Shown: positions 44,447-53,573, counted from the stretch's first letter. The stretch: DNA of 64,000 bases from an uncultured Prevotella sp. (GCA_937906495.1 CALCVT010000102.1:37197-101196), one strand, 5' to 3'. The notes: a model not told the origin generated them from the letters alone. Numbers and translations are program-made.

Positions 44447-44583
44447 CGTAATTACGCTTCCTGCATCCCCCAAAAACAAGATGCCTGCAAATAGTTAGAA
44501 GAGGTAATAATGTATACTATAAAATTACAATATTACCTCACTAAGGTAGCTTACGAAAGTGATTAAAGCTCTGCGTAATTACG
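44447..44583. repeat. Nested inverted-repeat element
   Basis: CGTAATTACGC at 44447 and its exact reverse complement ending at 44583 flank a segment that contains a second inverted repeat: GAGGTAATAATGTA (44501-44514) against TACAATATTACCTC (44526-44539), with one mismatch and an 11-base loop. No gene lies inside. Possible small non-autonomous element or regulatory RNA. Confidence 0.45.
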
Positions 44584-44625
44584 TAAAAGCCGATAAAAAC
44601 AGCTTGGTATACAACACATAACTTA

Positions 44626-44659
44626 AAAAGCCACAGGAATGCATCTTCCTGCGGCTTTT
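44626..44659 (-). terminator. Terminator of the UPF1-like helicase operon
   Basis: AAAAGCCACAGGAA (44626-44639) and TTCCTGCGGCTTTT (44646-44659), with one mismatch and a six-base loop. On the minus strand the stem is followed by TTTTT, six bases after the helicase stop. Confidence 0.75.
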
Positions 44660-44664
44660 AGGTT

Positions 44665-46593
44665 TTATGCCTCCGAATGTCGGCAACTCTCATAGAGTTT
44701 AGAATAAAAAGGATGACGGCAGAGCGTTTCGGCCGAACCGAGTATAATCAGTTTATAGCGAGCTCGCGTCATGGCCACATTCATGCGGCGCAAGTCAGCC
44801 AGGAACCCAATTTGCCCCTCCTCGTTGGCTCGTACCAAACTCACTAATATCACATCGCGCTCCTGCCCCTGAAAGGCATCAACCGTATTGACTGTGATTT
44901 GTTGACGCAAAGGACGCAAATATTCATCGCTGCGTATGAGTCCGCGCAGGTATTGCACTTGTGCCCGATAGGGAGATATCACACCGAAATCAACCCGTTC
45001 ATCGAGCAAACGCCGGCGCCCTATACGCTGCACGTAGCTGTGTAATGCGTGCAGCGTGAGAGCAGCTTCGGCCTTATTGATACGTCCATACGAAGAGCCT
45101 ACAAAGGATTCGCGTACGGGCGTTGTTGCAACCTGCAAGCTAGTATCGTTGCACGGCGCGGCTTCGGCTGCAGGCATGACCGACGAGTCAATCCACACCA
45201 GGGGGGAATCGAGTTCGTCGAGCAGAGAACGGTGTTTTACCTCAGCCGCTGCTTCGAGTTTTCCCCCATAAAACCACTCCGACGAAAAGCGCATCAGTGT
45301 TTCGTTCATGCGGTACTGCACCTTGAGCAACCGCACGGCTTCGGGCTTGAGGGCAGCAATTTGTTCCATCAGACTGCGCCCTAATCCACCCCGCAGGGCT
45401 TCAGGACTCTTGACCGTTGGCGGCAGTTGCTGATGGTCGCCTGCAAGTACCACCCGGTCGGCCTTTTGCAACGCAATCCAACAAGCAGCCTCCAGAGCCT
45501 GGGCTGCCTCGTCGATAAAGAGGGTGTGAAAATGCTGTCCAGCCAGGAGTGGATGGCCTGAACCAACCAAGGTTGCTGCAATCACGCGCGAAGAATCGAA
45601 CAAGGCGTGACGAATGCGCACTTCGAGTTCGTCGGCCCGCTCCTTGAGGCGGGCTACTTTTTGATGGAAGTTTTCAGACCGCGACTTGCGGGGCTGGGCA
45701 TAGAGCTGACGTAACGTGCGACGCAACTGCCACAGGTCGGGATAATCGGGATGCGACTCAAAGCGGCGCTCGTAGGTATACGAGAGCATCTCGTCGGTTA
45801 CACGGGCCGGATTGCCTATACGCAACACGGGTACACCCCGATTAGCAAGTTGGCTGCATATCCAGTCGACAGCCGTATTGCTCTGTGCGCAAACCAACAC
45901 CTGTGGTTCGCGACGCAACACCTCGCATACAGCCTCAACCAGAGTTGTTGTTTTGCCCGTGCCTGGAGGACCATGCACAATGAGCACATCTTTGGCCCGC
46001 AACACATCGTTCACGGCAGCCTCTTGCGTGGCATTGAGCCAAGGCAACCTTAGGGGCATACTGCCTGCAGCTCCCCACGACAAGGGAGCAGGGGTATGAA
46101 AAAGATCGCGAAGCGCTGCCAGGCGGTTGCCTTTGGCCGACTGTACACGGGAAAGCGCATCGAACATCATACGATACGAGTAGTCGTCAAAATGCAACTG
46201 CACCCCGGCACGCTCCAGAGCCTGCAGCCGGGCCAGAGCCCCCTCACCCGGTAACTCTACCACCATGCGGTCGGTTGCAGCATAGCTTACCGTGGCCTGA
46301 AAATCCAGGTAATGGAGCATGCCCGAGCCATCTTGCGAAAAAAAACACACCGGACGGCCATACTCAAAGTTATGCTCGGTATCGGTGTCGGGGGTTCGCA
46401 TAATCTCTACCACAAAACGGTCGAGCGAGTTGTAATAGGCTCGCCCGACCGTTATGGGAAACCAGCAATCGCCACGCTTAACCTTGCGGTCAATACCCAT
46501 CATTTCGGTATCGCGGCGGAAGGCTTGTTTTTCGTATTCGTACTCCTTGCGCAGGAGTTCCGTCTGTCGCTGTAGCGACACTGCTTGCTTCAT
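44665..46593 (-). CDS. UPF1/IGHMBP2-like superfamily 1 helicase
   Basis: DNA/RNA helicase of 642 residues. It starts MKQAVSLQRQTELLRKEYEYEKQAF, matching Bacteroidetes relatives; an earlier GTG at 46653 is less likely. An OB-like N-terminal region (RKVKRGDCWFPITVGRAYYNSLDRF) precedes the motor: Walker A HGPPGTGKTTT, motif II FIDEAAQALE, motif III GDHQQLPPTV, motif IV VQYRMNETLMRF, motif V NTVDAFQGQERDVI and motif VI NVAMTRARYK. The pattern is of the Upf1-like SF1B group. Role in nucleic-acid repair or RNA handling is inferred. It follows the outer-membrane barrel gene on the same strand. Confidence 0.9.
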   Translation of the reverse strand: MKQAVSLQRQTELLRKEYEYEKQAFRRDTEMMGIDRKVKRGDCWFPITVGRAYYNSLDRFVVEIMRTPDTDTEHNFEYGRPVCFFSQDGSGMLHYLDFQATVSYAATDRMVVELPGEGALARLQALERAGVQLHFDDYSYRMMFDALSRVQSAKGNRLAALRDLFHTPAPLSWGAAGSMPLRLPWLNATQEAAVNDVLRAKDVLIVHGPPGTGKTTTLVEAVCEVLRREPQVLVCAQSNTAVDWICSQLANRGVPVLRIGNPARVTDEMLSYTYERRFESHPDYPDLWQLRRTLRQLYAQPRKSRSENFHQKVARLKERADELEVRIRHALFDSSRVIAATLVGSGHPLLAGQHFHTLFIDEAAQALEAACWIALQKADRVVLAGDHQQLPPTVKSPEALRGGLGRSLMEQIAALKPEAVRLLKVQYRMNETLMRFSSEWFYGGKLEAAAEVKHRSLLDELDSPLVWIDSSVMPAAEAAPCNDTSLQVATTPVRESFVGSSYGRINKAEAALTLHALHSYVQRIGRRRLLDERVDFGVISPYRAQVQYLRGLIRSDEYLRPLRQQITVNTVDAFQGQERDVILVSLVRANEEGQIGFLADLRRMNVAMTRARYKLIILGSAETLCRHPFYSKLYESCRHSEA

Positions 46594-46664
46594 TGTTTGT
46601 AGTTCGTTTAGTTCGTTATACCCGGTTTGCCAGCCTTCCGCAGGCTGCTTCACAAGTATGCCTC

Positions 46665-47339
46665 TTAGTAGCTGCTATGTTCTACACTAACCCCAATGGT
46701 TGCGTTATTACCAATCTTAAACTCGGCTGCGGCTCCTATGCGGTCGCGCATACGGTCTAAAAACACCGGAAAGGGGTCACGTCTGAAACGGAAGGCCGAC
46801 TGACGCGGCAAAAAGCTTTTTGAACCATAGGCATAGAGGTTGATGCGTTCGTTCAGGCGGTAGGCAAGCACCCCCGAGATACCTACATCGGTCTGTCGCC
46901 AGGGTCCCCAGTCCAAATTGCCGGCATAAATGCCCGCTGCCACCGAAAAGCGCGACGTTACGGGCAACACATAGGCAAAAGCGGCATGCTGGCCAAAGCC
47001 CACCCCTTTGGGGGCGTGCTTACCAAAGGCTGCACTAACCGAAAGGCCCAACTGGGCATTGAAACCCTCGTGCAGACGCCACTGGGGGCCATACAGCCCA
47101 CCATAAGCCGGGTGGCAGCCATCGAGTCCGTAGCCTGCAAAACTGAGGGGGACGGACCAGGGTAGCGATAGCGACAGGCTGTCGGTTGCCGGGGGCAACG
47201 AGCAACAGGCATTGGCTGCCTTGGTGGCCAAAAGGGTATCGGGCAAAGTCGTTGGGTGAGCGGGTAAATCGGTTTGGGCTTTCAGACTCACAGCTATAAG
47301 GCATAGCCATAATGTCAGCAGAATTTGTTTCATAAGCAT
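46665..47339 (-). CDS. Small outer-membrane beta-barrel protein, uncharacterised
   Basis: Exported protein of 224 residues. A signal peptide (MKQILLTLWLCLIAVSLKAQ, starting at the third codon, which is probably the true start at 47333) is followed by a short Pro/Thr/Ser-rich region and then alternating aromatic/glycine strands (AQLGLSVSAAFGKH, HAAFAYVLPVTSRFSVAAGIYAG, GISGVLAYRLNERINLYAYGS) that end KIGNNATIGVSVEHSSY. This is typical of an 8- to 10-strand barrel. No named family is recognised. A -7 element TACTTTTG lies on the minus strand at 47380-47373. Runs into the helicase gene with a gap of about 70 bp from the preferred helicase start. Confidence 0.7.
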   Translation of the reverse strand: MLMKQILLTLWLCLIAVSLKAQTDLPAHPTTLPDTLLATKAANACCSLPPATDSLSLSLPWSVPLSFAGYGLDGCHPAYGGLYGPQWRLHEGFNAQLGLSVSAAFGKHAPKGVGFGQHAAFAYVLPVTSRFSVAAGIYAGNLDWGPWRQTDVGISGVLAYRLNERINLYAYGSKSFLPRQSAFRFRRDPFPVFLDRMRDRIGAAAEFKIGNNATIGVSVEHSSY

Positions 47340-47446
47340 CGGCTACCGGCAACTTGACACCGGTTGCTGATGCAAAAGTAGGCACATTTTGCCGGAATGA
47401 AGGGAGAAAAGCTATTAAATAAAAACAATGAGGCGTTATAAATCCG

Positions 47447-47454
47447 TATTTTTG
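47447..47454 (+). promoter_or_regulatory. -7 element of the AlkD-like gene
   Basis: TATTTTTG fits TAnnTTTG, without a matching -33. It implies a leader of about 115 nt before the preferred start. Confidence 0.35.
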
Positions 47455-47576
47455 CCTCGTTATATGCCTCTAAGCACAAATACCTTACGCTGATAGCCTT
47501 GCTACTGCAGCCTGTATGCCTTTTGACAATTGTACTTAAACTCCCCCAACTCCTCTCTTTGAATTGCTTACTGCTT

Positions 47577-48284
47577 ATGGATAAATCATTCAGTGAGGCC
47601 GACCAGTTGCACCGGTACCTTGAAACACTGGCCGACCCGAAATACGCCACTTTTTCGGGCAAACTCATTCCCAACCTACGCTACCCGATGATAGGGGTAC
47701 GCATTCCGGCGCTCCGCAAACTGGCCAAAGAAATGGCACGTACCGATGCTGTACATGCCATGGATGTATTGCTCACGGAACTTAGCTTTGAGGAAGTGCT
47801 GCTCAAGGGTTTTGTGCTGGGCTATGCTCATCTGGCATGGACGGAATGGGCGAAGCGGGTGGCTGCCTACGTTCCACTCATGAACAACTGGGCTGTATGC
47901 GACATGGTGTGCGCCTCGCTCACGCTTATCCGCAAGCACCGCACCGAGGGATGGGAGCTGTTGCGCCCCTATACCCTATCTGAAGGTGAGTTTGAGCAAC
48001 GCTTTGCAATGATTATGCTGATGGATCACTACCTGACCGATGATTGGATTGACCATACGCTTGATGTTATTAAAAAACTGCAGCCTGCGGGCTACTATGC
48101 AGCAATGGCTGCTGGCTGGGCACTGCAACGCGCCTTTGTCAAGTGGCCCGAAAAGGTTTTCGACCTACTCACCGACTCAAGTATCCGGAGCGATATCCGG
48201 CTCATGGCCCGCAAAAAACTCCTGGAGTCGCGCTGCACGCTGCCACAATGGCGCGAACGTATTAAAGCATTGCATCCAGCCTGA
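47577..48284 (+). CDS. DNA alkylation repair protein, AlkD-like
   Basis: HEAT-repeat DNA glycosylase-like protein of 235 residues. It starts MDKSFSEADQLHRYLETLADPKYATF; an upstream in-frame start at 47499 adds a hydrophobic stretch without family likeness. Conserved blocks are GVRIPALRKLAKEMAR, FEEVLLKGFVLGYA, VPLMNNWAVCDMVCASL and a Trp/Asp pair in TDDWIDHTLDVIKKL. AlkD excises cationic alkylated bases such as 3-methyladenine without base flipping. Activity here is inferred. It is monocistronic. Confidence 0.87.
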   Translation: MDKSFSEADQLHRYLETLADPKYATFSGKLIPNLRYPMIGVRIPALRKLAKEMARTDAVHAMDVLLTELSFEEVLLKGFVLGYAHLAWTEWAKRVAAYVPLMNNWAVCDMVCASLTLIRKHRTEGWELLRPYTLSEGEFEQRFAMIMLMDHYLTDDWIDHTLDVIKKLQPAGYYAAMAAGWALQRAFVKWPEKVFDLLTDSSIRSDIRLMARKKLLESRCTLPQWRERIKALHPA

Positions 48285-48302
48285 CGGATTTGACCCTTTG
48301 CC

Positions 48303-48348
48303 TCATAAAATAAGCCGCACCCGGCCTTTGTAAAGGACAGGGTGCGGC
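48303..48348 (-). terminator. Terminator at the 3' end of the receptor pseudogene operon
   Basis: GCCGCACCC (48314-48322) pairs with GGGTGCGGC (48340-48348), with an inner CCTTTG/TAAAGG hairpin. On the minus strand the stem is followed by TTATTTTAT, so it acts mainly leftward; it may also block alkD read-through. Confidence 0.65.
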
Positions 48349-48440
48349 ATAGTAGGTGAATTAACAGAACCCCGACAGGAGCTTACAGCATGTTTGTTCG
48401 TACCAAACGAAAGAACACGAAGGGGGAGCAGACCATACAG

Positions 48441-50791
48441 CTACAAGCGGTCGATTACAGACTGCACCTCGCTCTTACTTTTGTAGCGGTTACGCATTGC
48501 ATTAAAGTTATAGTTTATTTTCAAAAAGAATCTGCGTGTTTCGCCATCGCCCTTCTGATAAAAGCGACTGGTTTCCATATTGGTATAAATGCCCTGCGAC
48601 ACACTGTGAAAAATATCTTCGCATCCACATTGACCGTCAGTTGGTCTTTCAAGAAGGAGCGCGATACGCTGGCCTCAACATAGTGCATCATGTTGGCCAA
48701 CTGGATGTTGTCATAGTGCCCGCGCGTTGACAGATTGTACATCACGTTCAGGCGGAAGCCGGCTGGCAATTCAAAGTAGTTGTTCAAGTTTATTGAGAGC
48801 AAGGGGTTGTAAAAGCGCTGCATGCTTCCCAGGGTAGGAAGTTTGAGGAAGGATTGCAAATAGCTGATATTGAACTGCGGACGATACCACCCCAACACAG
48901 GCGATGCGGTAACCGAAAACATTAACTGCGAATAGCTGCGGTTGATGTGCGACACGGTTGTAACGGCCGGTTTGTCGGGATTCGAACTTCCCCAATTCAG
49001 AATTCCGTTAGTATGGTGTGTAAACATCACCACGCCTTGTAAAAAATTCCACACGGTGGTTGCTGTAACACTATGCTTGATGGTTGGTTTGAGCAGGGGA
49101 TTGCCTGTTTGCAGCAAAAAGCGGTTGCCGTACGTCACATTATTGGAGAGTTGTTCATAGTCGGGCCGAATGGTTTGAGCCGCATAGGCCAGCATAAACT
49201 GTACGGGATGCTTGCCCTTGCCCCAGGCCGTAGCAAGCGAGAGGGAGGGAAATACGTTGTTGTAAACAGGCGATTGGTCTTGACGGAGGCTGCCATTTTG
49301 CCAATAATCGTAAACGGCATGTTCGTAACGCAAGCCGGCAGCAAACTGGTAGCGCTTGGCAAAGAGGGCACTATACTGCACAAAGGCAGCACCGTTCTGT
49401 TCGCGCTGCTTGGAGCGGGCAGCTCCCACGCCAAAGTTGTTTTGAGGTATCCAAAAGTTATCGTGACGGTTCGTAAAGGTGTATTGCACACCCAGTGCAA
49501 CCTTGCCGCCGAGCCAGGGCCACTCGTACTGCGCCCTGGCCATGAGCAAGCGGCTGCGCACGCGGTTTTGTGTCCAAAAATCGCGGTCGTCAAATTCGGC
49601 ACTCTGCTCCACCGTGTGGTCATTGCTACCCGTGTTGCTTGCAAAAAAGTCGGCGTCGATACTCAACTCGCCTTGGCCTATTTTACCCGTATAATAGGCA
49701 TTGATTGCATGTTGGGGGCGGTTTTCGCCGCTACCACTCAGGCGGTTGTTCAGTTCGTCGTAGGGCTGACCATTGGCTTGTATGCGACTGTCAACAGTGG
49801 CCCACCAATCCATTTTGATAGTGTGGTCGAGTTGATAGCGCATTCCTACCGAATGGCTGTTACCCCAATCGTAATTGAAGCCGGTATTGAACGATGCTTG
49901 CTGCATTTTCGACTCGGAATGCTGCCCCATAGGCAAAAACCATAAGGTATCGGGCGTGTGAGTAGTCTGGTCGAGGCTGGTGTTCCAGTAACTCCCTTGT
50001 GCTGTAAAGCTACCTCCTGCATACACATCGAGCGACTGACGGCGATAGTTGAGTTTGAGCGTAGTGAGGTTGCTCGTTTTCTTGCCTTGATGCAAATTTT
50101 CGGTCAAACTAATGCCCCATCCCTCGCCCTTGCGGCGCGTGGTGCGAATTCAAACTACGGCACTGACCGAAGCATCATAACGTACTCCGGGATTCTGGAT
50201 AACCTCCACGCTTTTTATTTCCTCGCTGCTTAATTGCTTGAGTTCGTTCAGATCGCGCACCTGGCGGCCATTGATGTAGAACAGGGGCTTGCCGCGGCCA
50301 ATCACCTCAAGGCTACCGGCCTCATCGCCCTTGCGGATGATGCCGGGCACCTGACGGAGCACGTCTTCGGCCGTTCCGGCCTTCGAAAGGGTGGAGTTTT
50401 CGACCGAGGTGACTAACGCACCATCCTTCAAACTAACGGCGGGACGACGATAGGTAACGGTGGCCTCGGCCAAGGCGGTCAGGCTGTCGCTACGAAGCGT
50501 GAGTGTGAGGTGGCCTACGGGTGTCTGCACCCGATAGTATAAGGGCTCATAACCAACTGCCGTTACACGCAGCAGTTTAGGGTGCACCGCCTCGCCAAAC
50601 TGCCAACAGCCATCCTCACCACTCAGGCAAGCGGCCACAATAGCAGAATCGGAAGATGCCAGGGCAGCAATGTTGGCATAAGGTACCGGCTGACCGGCTG
50701 CATCTACCACCCGGCCTTGGGTTTGAGCGCCGAGAGGCAAAAGCACAAAGAAGAGAAAGACGCATAAAAGAACAGATAGAAAACGTTTCAT
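48441..50791 (-). pseudogene. Broken TonB-family outer-membrane beta-barrel receptor
   Basis: An outer-membrane receptor of about 784 codons with two lesions. The N-terminal part (MKRFLSVLLCVFLFFVLLPLGAQTQ signal, CarboxypepD_reg GRVVDAAGQPVPYANI, plug motifs DVLRQVPGI and FYINGRQVRDL) ends at an in-frame TGA at 50150-50152, after GVRYDASVSAVV. Reading past it continues in the same frame as IRTTRRKGEG and the barrel. Near 48620-48623 one base is missing in the Ala-Glu junction (GATGCGAAGAT): restoring it returns the natural C-terminus DIFHSVSQGIYTN to the stop at 48441. The most likely change at the first site is CGA (Arg) to TGA. It belongs to the ABC/GntR transcription unit. Confidence 0.85.
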
Positions 50792-50934
50792 GAGTATTTG
50801 CTGGTTAAAAATGTATAAGCAGGCAGCCCCTCCCACCCTTTAGCCTTGGGTGCAGAAGCATACGCTTTGCCAAGATACACCATTACAAGTGCTATAATAC
50901 GGGGCCAAAAGGATGGCTGAGGGTTTAAAAAGTT

Positions 50935-51306
50935 TTACTCAGCTGATGCAGCGGAGTGCTGGCGATAAGCTTCGTTTACCTCGTCAATACTAACTCCGAG
51001 CAAGTGCATCTGCCTAAAGAGTTCGGGCAATACCTGATTACGAAACTGCTGCTTACGTTCACAGCGTATCTGTTGCGGGGCTTCGGCTGTTACATAGTAT
51101 CCCATACCCCGGCGTGCCGCTATAATGCCTTGCTGCGACAATAGTTCAAAAGCCTTGACTATGGTGTTGACATTTACTCCTAAGTTCGCGGAATACTCCC
51201 TCACTCCGGGCACACGCCCTTCGGGAGGATACACCCCTGCCAATATTTCGTCGCTCATGCGCTCGGCTATTTGCATATAGATGGGTAATCCGTCTTTAAA
51301 GTTCAT
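50935..51306 (-). CDS. GntR-family regulator, YtrA subfamily
   Basis: Repressor of 123 residues with an N-terminal winged helix (IYMQIAERMSDEILAGVYPPEGRVPGVREYSANLGVNVNTIVKAFELLSQQGIIAARRGMGYYV) and a short helical C-terminal tail, the compact YtrA form. Members typically control a neighbouring ABC transporter operon. It lies third in a minus-strand unit after the ATPase and the permease (19 bp gap). Two inverted repeats AGTGTA-N12-TACACC at the operon promoter (53034-53057 and 53115-53138) are its probable operators. Confidence 0.88.
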   Translation of the reverse strand: MNFKDGLPIYMQIAERMSDEILAGVYPPEGRVPGVREYSANLGVNVNTIVKAFELLSQQGIIAARRGMGYYVTAEAPQQIRCERKQQFRNQVLPELFRQMHLLGVSIDEVNEAYRQHSAASAE

Positions 51307-51325
51307 CTGACTAAGAGATTAAGGG

Positions 51326-52129
51326 TTAAAAAAATTTGCGACGCGTAATCTGTCTGCGGCAGAAGAGGCGGTAAGCGCCCCACACGAAGAGGACGGTGAG
51401 CAGGGAGTGCAATACAAAGCCCCCCCACGCAAAAACAACGGTCGGATTCGCGCGTAATATATTTTCGGGCACAGTCAGCAGAACCGTCATGGCTAAGACA
51501 AGAAATCCTATCAAAAAAAGCCACATGATGATAGCGGCCCGCCGTGGGAAGAGGATAGAACCCAAGATAAATTCGGCAATGAAGGACATTATCATGGCAT
51601 GACCCTGAAGGATAAAGGGCCATCCTTCGTCGGTCAAACTGAGCGTTTCCTTGAAATAGTAGCACACCGAATCCCACAAAGCAGGAAGTACGGATTGCAC
51701 AGGCATTTCGGTTCCTAAATAAACCAGGATGCGGATGCCATCGGCCAGGACAAAACTTAACCAGGCAAACAACGGAACAAATACCAGGCAGATGAGCAGC
51801 CGCGAAAGGTACTTTTCGAGATTGCTGGCCGGTACCATCAAATAACTGATGCGGGCACGCTTATTGGGCAACATGCCAAACACGTTGGCAGCTGCTACCG
51901 TCATGAACATGACTAATAAGAAATAAAACACTTCGACGGCCGTATCGGCAAAATTAGAAAAGTTCTCGGTCGTTATTGGGGAATATTTGGCAGCTGGATA
52001 GAAGACGCCCAACTGTCCCAAAGTAATAGCGACAAAAACACCTACCATCATGCTGAGGTATTGCTTGCGATACTGGCACAAGTCGTACTTGAGCAAATGC
52101 AGAAAACGGGAAGATTTGAAATTATCCAT
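51326..52129 (-). CDS. ABC transporter membrane subunit
   Basis: Polytopic inner-membrane protein of 267 residues. Six hydrophobic segments are visible, for example MVGVFVAITLGQLGVFYP, VFYFLLVMFMTVAAANVFGML, LLICLVFVPLFAWLSFVLADG, MIMSFIAEFILGSILF, AAIIMWLFLIGFLVLAMTVLLTV and VLHSLLTVLFVWGAYRLF. No catalytic domain is present, so it is the permease partner of the ATPase encoded 49 bp upstream. Substrate unknown. In YtrA-controlled operons such transporters are linked to cell-envelope stress, which is only a suggestion here. Confidence 0.82.
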   Translation of the reverse strand: MDNFKSSRFLHLLKYDLCQYRKQYLSMMVGVFVAITLGQLGVFYPAAKYSPITTENFSNFADTAVEVFYFLLVMFMTVAAANVFGMLPNKRARISYLMVPASNLEKYLSRLLICLVFVPLFAWLSFVLADGIRILVYLGTEMPVQSVLPALWDSVCYYFKETLSLTDEGWPFILQGHAMIMSFIAEFILGSILFPRRAAIIMWLFLIGFLVLAMTVLLTVPENILRANPTVVFAWGGFVLHSLLTVLFVWGAYRLFCRRQITRRKFF

Positions 52130-52178
52130 GAGTGTAGAGGATTTTAAATGGAGATAAAAAAAACCGGTTGGTGAGCTA

Positions 52179-53015
52179 TCAAGCTAAGAGCGACGGTGGA
52201 AGTTTGCCCGCCTCGGCACAATTGAAGAGCAACTCCAGGTTGAGCGGTGTTTCTATGTCCGGGGCGTCGTTTGGAACGATTACCGCGTTGCCCTGAATGC
52301 TGGGTTGTACAAACAGCGCGTCGGCTGTTGATGCACCGATGGGACGTTCCTCAAAGCGAAGAGCCCGGCAAATATCGGCAGTCGAACGGTTGAGCAACAG
52401 TCGCGAGCCTTCGAGCATAACAACATGGTCGAGCAACATGTCGATGTCGCGTACCTGATGGGTTGAAATAACAAGTGTACGTTCGTCGGTAAGACAACGA
52501 GCTACTACCTTGCGGAAAATATTTTTCGAAGGGATATCGAGCCCGTTCGTCGGCTCGTCCATCAACAGTAAACGCGTATTGGCGGCAAGAGCAAAACTCA
52601 TAAATACCTTTTTCTTCTGCCCCATGGACAACGAAGCGAGGCTAATGTCGGCCGAGAGTCCGAACATCTCCAAACAATCGCGCAAAATGCGCTCGTCAAA
52701 ACGTGGATAAAATGGTGCATTCATATGGACATAACGCTCAAGGCTGACATTGGGCAAATCGAACTCCTCGGACACTAAAAACACCTCGCGTAACACTTCG
52801 GGCAAACGCTTGCGCACATCAATGCCTTCGAACTGAATGCTACCCGATTGTGCTCTCAGTAAACCACACATCAGGTAGAGCAGCGTGCTCTTGCCCGTTC
52901 CATTTTTTCCAAGCAACCCATAAACGTGTCCGGGTGCCAACGACAAAGAAAAATCGGCAAATACGGGTGCCTTGCGCCGCCCGTAGCTGTAAGTAATTTG
53001 GCTTATATCTATCAT
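52179..53015 (-). CDS. ABC transporter ATPase subunit
   Basis: ATP-binding subunit of 278 residues, first gene of the operon. The ATG at 53015 (MIDISQITYSYGRRKAPV) is preferred; the extension to 53102 would cross the promoter and operator. Walker A is GLLGKNGTGKSTLL, the signature SLSMGQKKKVFMSFALA is a variant of LSGGQ, Walker B LLLMDEPTNGLDI and the switch His in VISTHQVRD. A C-terminal extension (about 215-278) has no clear domain. Partner of the permease and regulated by the YtrA-type repressor downstream. Confidence 0.9.
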   Translation of the reverse strand: MIDISQITYSYGRRKAPVFADFSLSLAPGHVYGLLGKNGTGKSTLLYLMCGLLRAQSGSIQFEGIDVRKRLPEVLREVFLVSEEFDLPNVSLERYVHMNAPFYPRFDERILRDCLEMFGLSADISLASLSMGQKKKVFMSFALAANTRLLLMDEPTNGLDIPSKNIFRKVVARCLTDERTLVISTHQVRDIDMLLDHVVMLEGSRLLLNRSTADICRALRFEERPIGASTADALFVQPSIQGNAVIVPNDAPDIETPLNLELLFNCAEAGKLPPSLLA

Positions 53016-53033
53016 AAGGCAGGGTTTTATATT

Positions 53034-53057
53034 AGTGTAATATTGTACCAGTACACC
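53034..53057. promoter_or_regulatory. YtrA-like operator O1
   Basis: AGTGTA (53034-53039), 12 bp, TACACC (53052-53057). It overlaps the expected transcription start of the ABC operon, so binding would block the promoter. It has the same layout as O2 and resembles the B. subtilis YtrA site (AGTGTA-N13-TACACT) known from the literature. Confidence 0.7.
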
Positions 53058-53058
53058 G

Positions 53059-53090
53059 CAAAAGTAGAGGGATTTTTTGATACCTACAAA
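53059..53090 (-). promoter_or_regulatory. Promoter of the ABC/GntR operon
   Basis: On the minus strand TTTG (53090-53087) and TACTTTTG (53066-53059) are exactly 20 bp apart, an ideal Bacteroidetes promoter. It sits between the two AGTGTA/TACACC operators. Confidence 0.75.
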
Positions 53091-53114
53091 CAAAACAGAC
53101 AAAAAATGCTCCCA

Positions 53115-53138
53115 AGTGTACTATTTTAACATTACACC
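53115..53138. promoter_or_regulatory. YtrA-like operator O2
   Basis: AGTGTA (53115-53120), 12 bp, TACACC (53133-53138), upstream of the -33 element and 81 bp from O1 centre to centre. The bases CG following TACAC are shared by both sites. Confidence 0.6.
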
Positions 53139-53527
53139 GGAACACATACCCTGAATATGGCAGGAAACCGACGCCCGTATGCCCTATTAGAGCCCCTGCG
53201 TATTTTTAGACATTATCAATTTTTCTGCACCGATCATACTGCAGGTACAACAAGGTATGCAAAATGTTATACATGCCGTGTTGAAAATTATACCCGGCAT
53301 TTTCAAAAATTGAATCGCCGTATCTTAGCACTGGCTAAACGTGCTTAATGAAAAAAACGAGCACCGCAATCATTGAAAACAGCTCATAAAATAGTTTCTG
53401 CACACTGCATTTAATTACATTGTAAACCTGAAACACCCGAAAGTGCGTTTGGAATCTCCTAAAAAAGCCCTCAGAAAGCCTATAAAAGCGCTCGAAAAAA
53501 AATATTTTGAAAAAAAATCGCCAAAAG
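53139..53527. other. Non-coding region between the ABC operon and perR
   Basis: About 390 bp, AT-rich, without a credible gene. Two related 10-mers AAAAGCCCTC (53463) and AAAAGCGCTC (53484) are 21 bp apart, the same spacing as the repeats at 4032, 12113 and 44291. Confidence 0.5.
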
Positions 53528-53559
53528 TTTGGTGCGTATCGAAAAACTCCCTACTTTTG
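53528..53559 (+). promoter_or_regulatory. Promoter of perR
   Basis: TTTG at 53528-53531 and TACTTTTG at 53552-53559, 20 bp apart. Transcription should begin near 53566, so the start codon at 53599 is used rather than the in-frame one at 53443. Confidence 0.75.
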
Positions 53560-53573
53560 CATCGTAATCAAAA

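Noticed and set aside
44270..44479. 69-codon minus-strand frame with heptad repeats
   Set aside because: Created by the 21-bp tandem repeat; no start context, no homologue recognised. Kept only as a finding about the repeat.
49073..49945. 290-codon plus-strand reading frame
   Set aside because: It is antisense to the receptor pseudogene, whose own frame matches a known family; no motif in the antisense frame.
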